From an uncultured Candidatus Saccharibacteria bacterium (GTDB lineage: Bacteria > Patescibacteriota > Saccharimonadia > Saccharimonadales > Saccharimonadaceae): a DNA stretch of 28,300 nucleotides. This document shows, piece after piece, positions 7,233 to 14,286 of the stretch (the first letter of the stretch is position 1; each line of letters opens with the position of its first letter). Below the pieces are notes generated by a model, which was given only the letters and a program-made list of their open reading frames with translations, was not told the origin of the DNA and did not search any database. The stretch is from the NCBI GenBank assembly GCA_937974295.1, contig CALBWN010000012.1:1-28300 (forward strand), given 5' to 3'. Both the position numbers and the translations under genes were made by a program.

Positions 7233-9263
7233 GTGAACCTATCGACACAGCTCTCTCAGATCAAAGGCGTTGGGCCAAAAACGGCCGAGCAGCTTGCCCA
7301 GGCTGGGCTCTTGACCGTCAATGATCTCATCATGTTTTTGCCACGCAAGCACGATGATTTTACTGCAGCGAGCTCAATCGCAACACTGACACCAGGCAAT
7401 GTGACGATCACGGCGCGCTGCGAATCGATCAGCACGCGCACGGTGCGGCGTGGCCTCCGCATTACCACAGCAGTACTGGCGGATAGTTTGGGCAAGCTTA
7501 ATGCCGTGTGGTTTAACCAGCCGTATCGAGTGCAGCAACTCGCGAGTGGGGATGAATGTTACTTTCGGGGGCAATTTGAGTATAAGAATGGCCGATATCA
7601 ACTCACCAACCCAAGTGCCGAGCGTGTCAAAGAGCTTGCCCATCGCGATACTAGCCTATTACCCATCTACCACGCAGTGCACGGCCTCAAGAGCCAGTTA
7701 GTACGCAAATTACTTACTGAACTACGACCACTGATCACAATGCTACCCGAGACACTCCCTCCGCAGATTGTCGCACGGGAAGGCTTAATGAGCCGGAGCG
7801 AGGCGCTGCTTGCGATGCATTTCCCTACCACATCAGAGGACATCACACGGGCACGCCAGCGCTTTGCCTTTGAGGAACTCTTTAGCTTACTGCTTGCTAG
7901 CCAGCTCAATCGCCAGGCGCATGCTCAGCTCCAAGGCTATGCCATACCGTTTGAGCAAGCTATCGTGAAGTCATTTGTGAGCGCCCTGCCCTTTGCTCTC
8001 ACGGATGATCAGCGCCGAGCAGCCTGGGATATCCTGCAAGACTTTCAGCGTAGTACACCAATGAATCGCCTCCTCCAGGGTGATGTGGGGAGCGGCAAAA
8101 CAGTGGTCGCAGGCCTGGCCGCTCGCCAGGCTGCCAGTGCTGGCTACCAAACCGCCTTGATGGCACCGACAGAGATTCTTGCCCGTCAGCACGCCGCCAC
8201 ACTCGATGCATTGCTTGCGCCCTTTGGCGTCAAAGTTGGGCTACTGACTGGCAGCGTGACTGGTGCTATGCGTAGTGAGCTTGTACAGCGCATTGCACGC
8301 GGCGAGGTAGATATCGTAGTGGGGACGCATGCACTCATCCAAGACTCGGTCAACTTTGCGCGGCTTGGCTTTGTTGTCATCGACGAGCAGCATCGCTTTG
8401 GCGTGACGCAGCGCCAGAAGCTACTTGATAAATCCGGCCATATGCCACACCTCCTTGCTATGACAGCGACACCGATCCCCCGCAGCCTTGCCCTGACCGT
8501 CTATGGTGAGCTTGATATTAGCATCATTAGCCAGCGCCCGGCCGGTCGCCAGCCGATCATCACCAAAATTATTTCTCCCGCATCACGCCCAGCCCTGTAC
8601 CAACGCGTCACAGAGGAGCTCGAGGCTGGTAACCAAGCCTATGTCGTCTGCAGCCTCATCGATGACAACCCCGACAATGACGCGCGCAGTGTTGAAGCAA
8701 CCGTGCGCCACCTCAAGAGCAGCACCTTAGGCCGGTGGCGAATTGGTTTGCTTCACGGCAAGATGAAGCCTGCCGACAAAGAACAGGTGATGCAAGAATT
8801 TCACCAACATGCGTATGATATTCTCGTCAGTACAACAGTGGTAGAAGTTGGTGTTGATGTGCCAAATGCGACAGTGATGATGATCGAGGATGCCGAGCGG
8901 TTTGGCCTTGCCCAGCTCCACCAGCTGCGTGGCCGAGTGGGGCGTGGTGCGCGCCAGAGCTACTGCTATCTTTTACTCAACAACCACAGCAGGCCGAGCC
9001 AGCGCCTGCGCGAGGTGGAGGCTTCAAGCGATGGCTTCCACTTAGCAGAAGTTGATATGCAGCTCCGTGGCCCGGGCGAAATTTACGGCAAAGCCCAGCA
9101 CGGCGCGCTCAATTTGCGCATTGCGAGCCTAGCCGACAGTAAGGCAATCGCCCGAGCCCAAAAAGCAGCGCAAGCCTTTATCGCCAGTGGTGATTCACTC
9201 GAACACTACCCAGAGCTCCAGGCAGCCGTGCAGCGCAATCAACGACTCACGACACTCAATTAA
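7233..9263 (+). CDS. recG: ATP-dependent DNA helicase RecG
   Basis: RecG remodels stalled replication forks and branch-migrates Holliday junctions. The 676-residue product has the N-terminal wedge/OB domain (residues ~1-150). An SF2 helicase core follows, with Walker A GDVGSGKT (283-290), DEQH box (384-387), MTATPIPRSLA and the QLRGRVGRG motif VI (R566-G572). The C-terminal VDMQLRGPGEIYG segment is typical of RecG. The frame also has an upstream GTG at 7215. I prefer 7233 because a TACAAT -10 lies between them, ending 6 bases before 7233, and no Shine-Dalgarno serves either start. It is transcribed alone, divergent from the FAD oxidase. Confidence 0.96.
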   Translation: MNLSTQLSQIKGVGPKTAEQLAQAGLLTVNDLIMFLPRKHDDFTAASSIATLTPGNVTITARCESISTRTVRRGLRITTAVLADSLGKLNAVWFNQPYRVQQLASGDECYFRGQFEYKNGRYQLTNPSAERVKELAHRDTSLLPIYHAVHGLKSQLVRKLLTELRPLITMLPETLPPQIVAREGLMSRSEALLAMHFPTTSEDITRARQRFAFEELFSLLLASQLNRQAHAQLQGYAIPFEQAIVKSFVSALPFALTDDQRRAAWDILQDFQRSTPMNRLLQGDVGSGKTVVAGLAARQAASAGYQTALMAPTEILARQHAATLDALLAPFGVKVGLLTGSVTGAMRSELVQRIARGEVDIVVGTHALIQDSVNFARLGFVVIDEQHRFGVTQRQKLLDKSGHMPHLLAMTATPIPRSLALTVYGELDISIISQRPAGRQPIITKIISPASRPALYQRVTEELEAGNQAYVVCSLIDDNPDNDARSVEATVRHLKSSTLGRWRIGLLHGKMKPADKEQVMQEFHQHAYDILVSTTVVEVGVDVPNATVMMIEDAERFGLAQLHQLRGRVGRGARQSYCYLLLNNHSRPSQRLREVEASSDGFHLAEVDMQLRGPGEIYGKAQHGALNLRIASLADSKAIARAQKAAQAFIASGDSLEHYPELQAAVQRNQRLTTLN

Positions 9264-9281
9264 GCTGAGGTAATCTTAGCT
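9264..9281 (+). terminator. Possible weak terminator after recG
   Basis: A 6-bp stem (GCTGAG at 9264-9269 with CTTAGC at 9275-9280, one G-T pair, 5-base loop) begins directly after the recG stop. It is followed by the AT-rich TATTTATAATT rather than a pure T tract. Confidence 0.35.
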
Positions 9282-9657
9282 ATTTATAATTCTGCCTTTT
9301 TTCATTCTCTCCATTCTCACCCATTTAGGGTTGGGAATGTCATTTTAGAGTATTTCGCCCACATTCCAAACCTTCTCCTTATAGTAAATTTTCATCATTT
9401 CATCTAATGAAGTGCAGCTACTGTTTGTTGCCTAAAGTCATCAAATCTATATAGTATGAGGAATACTAGGTATACGTAGTATTTTCAGAGAAGAAACGTA
9501 AGGGTGAATGGACAAGCAAAATCAATCAGGCCTCTCCTGCTCGCATAGCATCGGCTCGCTACATCCCACTGAGTAGCATGGAATACCATCAAAATAATGA
9601 AACGTGGATAATCTCAACAAAACACACCCGTAGTGACAATCCAGCCACGCCAAAATC
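9282..9657. other. Gene-poor spacer between recG and the PLC-like gene
   Basis: This AT-rich stretch holds no convincing coding frame; a 22-codon frame from 9507 has no support. It contains two inverted repeats: GGAATGT/ACATTCC (9334-9340 and 9361-9367), and an alternating set TAGTAT-ATACTA-TAGTAT at 9452-9482. Nothing else is recognised. Confidence 0.5.
9452..9483. repeat. Alternating inverted repeats (TAGTAT / ATACTA / TAGTAT)
   Basis: TAGTAT (9452-9457), ATACTA (9463-9468) and TAGTAT (9477-9482) can form two mutually exclusive hairpins. The second is longer (AATACTA with TAGTATT, 7 bp, 8-base loop holding GTATAC) and is followed by TTTT. Confidence 0.5.
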
Positions 9658-9666
9658 TGCTATACT
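9658..9666 (+). promoter_or_regulatory. Extended -10 promoter for the PLC-like gene / rsmD unit
   Basis: TGCTATACT ends 9 bases before the ATG at 9676, so a leader of only 2-3 bases is predicted. No Shine-Dalgarno is present. Confidence 0.65.
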
Positions 9667-9675
9667 ATATGAGAT

Positions 9676-10494
9676 ATGTATAGTGGAACAACCTTTCGAG
9701 ACCAGTCGGGGCACTTGGTTGGTGTTCATCAGCGGATCGACCAGCTTGCACGGCGCGACCTAGGCCAGATGTGTAGCCACCACGTCGCCATTCTCCACTT
9801 CCCGAGCTTGCGCGATATCCTCCACTTCGAGGGCAATAATGGCCCCGATGGCATCAAACGCAAAAGCCCCAGCGTGGATGAGCCCTGGCACTACATCGAC
9901 CCTACCAAGCCAGACGACCGCGACCTCGTCGTTATGATTCTCGATCATCATTACAATCTCGTCCAGGCACTACGCCAAGGCAACACAGTGCGTGCCGCCT
10001 TTGAGGCAGCGTGGATGTCGCACGCTATCGTCGATGGCCTCACGCCGGCTCATCATTACCCGCTGAGCGATAAAATTGAGGAGCTCTGGGGTCACCCCAA
10101 AGAGGAGCGTCTTACCGTCTTAGATAAAAATTTCATCCATGGGACAACGGGGCTCGATACGATTAATAAGAACTGGGAATACTGGGGAGCAAAGGGTGTC
10201 TTTGCGACGCATGTTCTCTTCGAACTTGGCGTGGCAGCCTCGATGCGTACCGCCCGTTTTGCCGACACCTGTCCATCACCCGAGTGGGTGGCTGAGGCAG
10301 AGCAGCTTGGCCTCGAGGCAGTCTTTTTGCGAGCAGTGCAGCGAGTGTATGCACTGGATATGTATCACACGTTTTGGCGTAATGGCTGGACGACGGGCCT
10401 AGCCTTGCAGACACGCAACGAGCTCATCCCAGAGATCGTTCGCACCGTTGCCTATGCGTGGTACAGTGCGCTGTGCGAGGCTTATCCATTATGA
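9676..10494 (+). CDS. Zinc-dependent phospholipase C / S1-P1 nuclease-like protein
   Basis: The 272-residue protein has no signal peptide or membrane segment. It carries the full ligand spacing known for Bacillus cereus phospholipase C (H14, H118-x3-D122-x5-H128-x13-H142-x3-E146): here H13, H116-x3-D120-x5-H126-x13-H140-x3-E144. Around H13 the pattern H-L-x-x-V-x-x-x-I-D also matches. WHYIDP (71-76) resembles the segment carrying the other Zn ligand (SHFYDPD in PLC). I infer an all-alpha tri-zinc hydrolase of the PF00882/S1-P1 type. Substrate could be phospholipid, nucleic acid or something else. The ATG is fixed by the extended -10 just upstream. It overlaps rsmD by 4 bases (ATGA), so the two are co-translated. 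A non-catalytic relative cannot be excluded. Confidence 0.65.
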   Translation: MYSGTTFRDQSGHLVGVHQRIDQLARRDLGQMCSHHVAILHFPSLRDILHFEGNNGPDGIKRKSPSVDEPWHYIDPTKPDDRDLVVMILDHHYNLVQALRQGNTVRAAFEAAWMSHAIVDGLTPAHHYPLSDKIEELWGHPKEERLTVLDKNFIHGTTGLDTINKNWEYWGAKGVFATHVLFELGVAASMRTARFADTCPSPEWVAEAEQLGLEAVFLRAVQRVYALDMYHTFWRNGWTTGLALQTRNELIPEIVRTVAYAWYSALCEAYPL

Positions 10495-11045
10495 AAGTCC
10501 GAGTGATCGCCGGGCGCTATGGCGGGCGCTGGCTCGATGCGCCAGATAACCGCCGCACCCATCCAATGGGCGAGCGAGTGCGCAATGCGCTGTTTAATTC
10601 GCTCGGCGATGCAGTGCAGGATGCCCGCGTCCTCGATGCCTTTGCTGGCACTGGTGCCGTTGGTCTCGAGGCGTTGAGCCGTGGAGCTCGCCAGGCAGTG
10701 TTTGTCGAGCGTGACCGCCTCGCCTTTACCATCCTCTGTAAGAATATCGCAGCGCTCAGTGCTGATCCATCCGCTACTGCAGTCAAAGCTGGCGTCGGCC
10801 CATGGCTTGATACGTACGATGGCGAAACTTTCGATATCATCTTTGCCGACCCGCCCTACCACGATCTCCAGCTAACAACAGTTAGCCGACTTTTTACCCT
10901 TCTCAAACCAGGCGGATTTATGGTATTATCACATACAGGAATAGGTGAGGGGCCAAAATTAGCAAACGACATTGTTGTGGTGGACAATCGTAGTTATGGA
11001 AACGCACACCTCACCTTTTTCCGCCGAGCTGATGGACGCAGCTAA
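10491..11045 (+). CDS. rsmD: 16S rRNA (guanine966-N2)-methyltransferase RsmD
   Basis: RsmD methylates G966 of 16S rRNA using SAM. The 184-residue product has the typical N-terminus (VIAGRYGGRWL, then RTHPMGERVRNALFNSL), the SAM-binding VLDAFAGTGAVGLEALSRGA, and the catalytic DPPY motif (about residues 118-121). The frame continues upstream to 10458, but the ATG at 10491 overlaps the stop of the preceding gene as ATGA and fits the family N-terminus exactly. It depends on the promoter at 9658 and on translational coupling, an unusual partnership with a PLC/P1-like hydrolase. The tRNA-Leu promoter begins 3 bases after its stop codon. Confidence 0.93.
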   Translation: MKVRVIAGRYGGRWLDAPDNRRTHPMGERVRNALFNSLGDAVQDARVLDAFAGTGAVGLEALSRGARQAVFVERDRLAFTILCKNIAALSADPSATAVKAGVGPWLDTYDGETFDIIFADPPYHDLQLTTVSRLFTLLKPGGFMVLSHTGIGEGPKLANDIVVVDNRSYGNAHLTFFRRADGRS

Positions 11046-11047
11046 GG

Positions 11048-11077
11048 TTGCAGATACACCAGCTCATTTGGTATAAT
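11048..11077 (+). promoter_or_regulatory. Promoter of tRNA-Leu
   Basis: -35 TTGCAG (11048-11053), an 18-base spacer and a perfect -10 TATAAT (11072-11077). The predicted start is about 5 bases before the mature tRNA 5' end. Confidence 0.7.
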
Positions 11078-11088
11078 AGCCTTGCTAT

Positions 11089-11174
11089 GCGGATGTGGTG
11101 GAATTGGTAGACACGCATGCCTTAGGAGCATGTGCCCTCGTGGCGTGAAGGTTCAAGTCCTTTCATCCGTACCA
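11089..11174 (+). tRNA. tRNA-Leu (anticodon UAG)
   Basis: This is a complete 86-base cloverleaf with the long variable arm of leucine tRNAs and an encoded CCA end (11172-11174). The acceptor arm GCGGATG pairs with CATCCGT, with G1-U72 as a wobble pair. The D loop contains TTGG, the anticodon loop CTTAGGA gives anticodon UAG (reads CUA and, by wobble, other CUN codons), and the T arm is GAAGG-TTCAAGT-CCTTT. It is flanked by its own promoter and followed by a hairpin terminator. Confidence 0.97.
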
Positions 11175-11196
11175 ACTATCATGGGTTTGTTTTTGT

Positions 11197-11220
11197 TGCC
11201 GTTTCTTACGGCACTTTTTT
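11197..11220 (+). terminator. Intrinsic terminator after tRNA-Leu
   Basis: A perfect 6-bp stem TGCCGT/ACGGCA (11197-11202, 11208-11213) with a 5-base loop is followed by C and six T's. Confidence 0.8.
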
Positions 11221-11388
11221 ATAATTTGGAGCATGGCGCTTTCTTTTTTCGCATCCTCCCTCAAGAATTCTACCGAAGTGTTCTATTTCTCAAATATAAT
11301 TTTACATCAAGAATAAAATCTATTGAGCGCAATAAATGCTTGATAGCCCCAACAGACGAAACAGGCAAGATAATAAGCTTAAACTTAT

Positions 11389-11397
11389 TGATATAGT
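11389..11397 (+). promoter_or_regulatory. Extended -10 promoter for the CYTH gene
   Basis: TGATATAGT ends 12 bases before the ATG at 11410. The predicted start falls near the GGAG (11401-11404), so the ribosome-binding site may be only partly inside the transcript. Confidence 0.5.
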
Positions 11398-11409
11398 AAA
11401 GGAGAAGCA

Positions 11410-11937
11410 ATGAGTCAACAGTTAGAACGGGAGCGCACATTCCTCGCAAAAGAGCTGCCGCAAGAAATCAAGACAGCCAAGCCAACTCGCATTATCGATA
11501 TCTATATCCCAGACACGCCAGCGCATTCCCACCTTCGGCTTAGGCAAAACGGCAAAACATACGAAATCACCAAAAAGACCTCCGTTGCAGCAGGTGATGC
11601 ATCCAAGCACATTGAGCAAACCATCCCTTTGACAGAGGAAGAATTCGCAGCACTCTCACATTGCAGTGCAAAGCGCGTTGCAAAGGACCGCTACCGTGTC
11701 GTGATCGATAGCACACTCGCCGAAATTGATATATTTATCGAGGATCTGGCTGGGCTTGTGCTGATAGATTTTGAGTTTGATACAGAAGCCGAGAAGGATG
11801 ATTTTACTCCACCAAGCATTGCCCTTGCCGACGTCACACAGGAGGATTTCATCGCTGGAGGTCTGCTCGCCGGCAAGACATACAGCGCCATTGCGCCAGA
11901 GCTTGCGCGGTTTTGTTATAAGAAGCTTAGCAAATAG
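11410..11937 (+). CDS. CYTH-domain (triphosphate tunnel) protein
   Basis: The 175-residue protein fits the CYTH/TTM fold, whose members hydrolyse or cyclise triphosphates (inorganic triphosphatase, ThTPase, class IV adenylate cyclase). It starts LEREREF-like (E6-x-E8-x-T10), has LRLRQNGKTYEITKK on an early strand, a K/R-rich DRYRVVID strand, and an acidic pair of strands (AEIDIFIEDLAGLVLIDFEFDTEAE) typical of the tunnel. The family signature is ExExK; here the lysine position is Thr (T10), so activity may be changed. The start has an upstream GGAG at a normal 5-base spacing, although the promoter is very close. It is monocistronic with a strong terminator. Confidence 0.82.
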   Translation: MSQQLERERTFLAKELPQEIKTAKPTRIIDIYIPDTPAHSHLRLRQNGKTYEITKKTSVAAGDASKHIEQTIPLTEEEFAALSHCSAKRVAKDRYRVVIDSTLAEIDIFIEDLAGLVLIDFEFDTEAEKDDFTPPSIALADVTQEDFIAGGLLAGKTYSAIAPELARFCYKKLSK

Positions 11938-11968
11938 GTAGTGCAAGCTTATTGAGTGCTCATTACTA

Positions 11969-11999
11969 AAAATACTCACCATTTGCAGGTGAGTATTTT
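11969..11999. terminator. Bidirectional terminator between convergent genes
   Basis: A perfect 12-bp stem AAAATACTCACC/GGTGAGTATTTT (11969-11980, 11988-11999) with a 7-base loop lies between the CYTH gene (plus) and the phosphomannomutase-like gene (minus). A/T-rich flanks on both sides let it serve both directions. Confidence 0.85.
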
Positions 12000-12049
12000 A
12001 TGGGCAGCAAGCCCTTACCGTATCGGTCGGCGCGTGAGAGCCAAGACTT

Positions 12050-12808
12050 TTACTCCGTTACGCCCAAAACCCCGTCCAATGCATAGGCGGTTGTTTCCCA
12101 GCCATTGACGGCGATGCTGTCAATGCCCATCGCGCGGACTGGGTAGTCGTTGCCTCCTTCTTCGATCTTATCACCAAAGAAGAGGACTTCGCTTTTTTCT
12201 AGCCCATTAGCTTCAAGCAGCTTCTTCATGCCATAGGCTTTGTCGATGCCAGGACGGGTAATGTCGGTGCTGGTAGTGCCACCAATCCGCACTTCGAGAC
12301 CAGGCAGCTGTGCCGCTACTTTGTCGCGGTAAATTGGCCGGATATCCTTGTATTTCTCTGCCCATGCGTATTTTTCCTCCGGAGTGGCCTGCTGACCCAA
12401 GGCAGATATAGTGATCTGGCTCTGGCGATCCTCGATAATCTCACCCGCTGGGTGTTCGCACCAGATCCCCATCTCTCGTGCGGTCGACTCAAGCACACTC
12501 ACGATCTGCGCTTTTTGCTCATCCGTCAAGTCCTCGGCATACTGCAGCTGCCACTCGCCTGCGTGCGGGTCGAAACGATAATAGCGCGTACCACATGTCG
12601 GCATAGCGTGAAACTTAGCCAGTAATTCGGGCGATACATCAAGACAGTTAGTCACCTGCTTTTGGATCTGCTTGAAGTCTCCACCAGTGATGACACATAC
12701 ATCATACTTCTCCAGTAAGCGCCCCAGCAGAGCCGCCATTCGGTCGCTCACGGGCGACTTCGTTACTGCCAAAGTATCGTCTAGATCAAATGCAATCAAT
12801 TTTTTCAT
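12050..12808 (-). CDS. HAD-IIB hydrolase, eukaryotic-type phosphomannomutase-like
   Basis: The 252-residue protein has HAD motif I FDLDDTL (D8-x-D10-x-T12), a cap region, and the motif FFGDKIEEGGNDYP near the C-terminus. The last, with GIDKAYGMKKLLE before it, is characteristic of the eukaryotic phosphomannomutase family (PF03332), which interconverts mannose-6-P and mannose-1-P using a phospho-aspartate. The family signatures for substrate binding (RNGML) are not clearly seen; the equivalent position reads EDRQSQITISALG. A sugar-phosphate phosphatase is therefore an alternative. It has a well-spaced AGAGGAG ribosome-binding site and its own extended -10. A mannose-1-P product would feed glycan synthesis. 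Confidence 0.8.
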   Translation of the reverse strand: MKKLIAFDLDDTLAVTKSPVSDRMAALLGRLLEKYDVCVITGGDFKQIQKQVTNCLDVSPELLAKFHAMPTCGTRYYRFDPHAGEWQLQYAEDLTDEQKAQIVSVLESTAREMGIWCEHPAGEIIEDRQSQITISALGQQATPEEKYAWAEKYKDIRPIYRDKVAAQLPGLEVRIGGTTSTDITRPGIDKAYGMKKLLEANGLEKSEVLFFGDKIEEGGNDYPVRAMGIDSIAVNGWETTAYALDGVLGVTE

Positions 12809-12845
12809 GACAAATTCTCCTCTTGTAGCTAATTAATGTGCCATT

Positions 12846-12854
12846 ATCATACCA
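12846..12854 (-). promoter_or_regulatory. Extended -10 promoter for the PMM-like gene
   Basis: TGGTATGAT on the minus strand gives a leader of about 31 bases containing an AGAGGAG ribosome-binding site. Confidence 0.55.
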
Positions 12855-12928
12855 TAAAATATGGCAAATACATAATCGAATAATCGGTTGCTACCCTTCT
12901 GCCGAGCATAGCCATCGAGAACACCCGT

Positions 12929-14137
12929 CTATCGCACGAGCACGAAGCTATTTTTGCCTTTTTTGATCAAGCTTGGACTCGTCGCTGGTTGATCACTGGT
13001 GATTTTTGCACCGTCAAGGCTAATGGCATTATTTTTGATGAGGCGACGTGCTTCGCCATTGCTAGCGCAAACACCAGCCTCCACTAGTGCTGCTACCACT
13101 GACTGCGGCGAGACGGTTGGGATCTCGTTAGCCAGCGCATCAAGATCTTCCTCGCGCAGTGTCGATAGGTCATTATTACCAAAGAGCACACTCGTCACCC
13201 GCTCCACACTCTCGCGGCGCTCATGGCCATGGACGATATCGGTCACTTCTCGTGCGAGCGTCTTTTGCAGAGTGCGCGCACCGGGGTTGGCACGATGGGT
13301 GTCAATTAATGTTTCGACTGTTGCTTGATCAAGCAAGGTGTAGATCTTGATCAAATCTTCGCTCGTCTCGTCATCGCAGTTGAGCCAAAATTGGTAGAAT
13401 TTGTATGGACTCGTCAGTGCTGGGTCAAGCCAAACTGCACCACCTTCCGACTTGCCAAATTTCACTCCTGTCTGCTTATTAATCACCAGTGGTGCCGTCA
13501 AGACATGGGCTTCGCCACCCTCAAGCTTGCGAATGAGCGACACGCCTGTCACGCTATTACCCCATTGGTCGGCACCAGCCAATTGCAGCGTCGCACCCTT
13601 CTCGCGGTACAGATGCAAGAAGTCATAGCCTTGAATCAATGCATAACTAAATTCACCATAGCTAATGCCTGTCCCGCCTTCGCCGATCCGTTGCTGCACA
13701 AAGTCGCGGTCGAGCAGTTGCGTCATACTGACGTGCTTACCGATCTGGTGCAAGAAATCGATATAATTAACGTGAGCAAACCAATCAGCATTATTGACTA
13801 CCGCAAAATCCTGGCCGCGAAATATCTGCCGAAACTGCGCCGTTAAGCCCTCAACGCTGCGCGCTACGGTCTCGGCATTACGGAGGTCACGTTCTTGCTT
13901 TTTGCCGTCTGGGTCGCCAATCATGCCGGTTGCACCGCCCACAAGCAATAGTGGTGTGTGTCCATGGTCAATGAAATGCCGGCACAGCATCATGACGGCC
14001 AAGTTACCAATCGTCATACTCGGTGCACTGGGGTCGACCCCAAAGTAGAAGGTGCGTGGCTCATTAATGTCAGTAATATCGGCAAATGTCGTTTGGTTGA
14101 TAAATCCACGCCAGGTTAATTCTTCTGCTAAGGTCAT
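12929..14137 (-). CDS. tyrS: Tyrosyl-tRNA synthetase
   Basis: TyrS charges tRNA-Tyr. The product has about 402 residues with a Rossmann catalytic domain carrying the HIGH-equivalent PSMTIGN (39-45) and VGGATGMIGDP, a KMSKS-equivalent KFGKS (226-230), and a C-terminal S4 RNA-binding domain (EARRLIKNNAISLDG). An in-frame ATG at 14170 would add 11 residues. I chose 14137 because GGAGG (14142-14146) lies 4 bases before it and the protein then begins MTLAEELTWRG as the family does. The extended -10 (TGCTACAAT) is at 14183-14191, giving a normal leader. Confidence 0.94.
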   Translation of the reverse strand: MTLAEELTWRGFINQTTFADITDINEPRTFYFGVDPSAPSMTIGNLAVMMLCRHFIDHGHTPLLLVGGATGMIGDPDGKKQERDLRNAETVARSVEGLTAQFRQIFRGQDFAVVNNADWFAHVNYIDFLHQIGKHVSMTQLLDRDFVQQRIGEGGTGISYGEFSYALIQGYDFLHLYREKGATLQLAGADQWGNSVTGVSLIRKLEGGEAHVLTAPLVINKQTGVKFGKSEGGAVWLDPALTSPYKFYQFWLNCDDETSEDLIKIYTLLDQATVETLIDTHRANPGARTLQKTLAREVTDIVHGHERRESVERVTSVLFGNNDLSTLREEDLDALANEIPTVSPQSVVAALVEAGVCASNGEARRLIKNNAISLDGAKITSDQPATSPSLIKKGKNSFVLVR

Positions 14138-14182
14138 ATATCCTCCACTCTTGCTCTTTCTTATACTCATGTATTGCTATTT

Positions 14183-14191
14183 ATTGTAGCA
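14183..14191 (-). promoter_or_regulatory. Extended -10 promoter of tyrS
   Basis: TGCTACAAT on the minus strand, about 45 bases before the preferred tyrS start. It is arranged back to back with the promoter of the PBP gene at 14242. Confidence 0.6.
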
Positions 14192-14241
14192 CGAAAGAGG
14201 AGTCACGTGGCGGGAAAGACTAGCCCTACCCACCCACATAA

Positions 14242-14250
14242 TGCTATAAT
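14242..14250 (+). promoter_or_regulatory. Extended -10 promoter of the PBP gene
   Basis: TGCTATAAT, a perfect extended -10, gives a ~30-base leader that includes AGAGGAA (14271-14277) before the GTG start. Confidence 0.7.
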
Positions 14251-14286
14251 GCAGAGGAATATCGTGTGTTAGAGGAATAAGAGATC

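Noticed and set aside
9578..9763. Open frame overlapping the start of the PLC-like gene
   Set aside because: It spans the promoter of that gene and conflicts with its well-supported frame.
11082..11396. Open frame starting inside the tRNA-Leu promoter region
   Set aside because: It reads through the tRNA gene and its terminator; not coding.
13325..13846. Open frame (173 codons) on the plus strand opposite tyrS
   Set aside because: Antisense to conserved TyrRS motifs; no promoter or ribosome-binding site.
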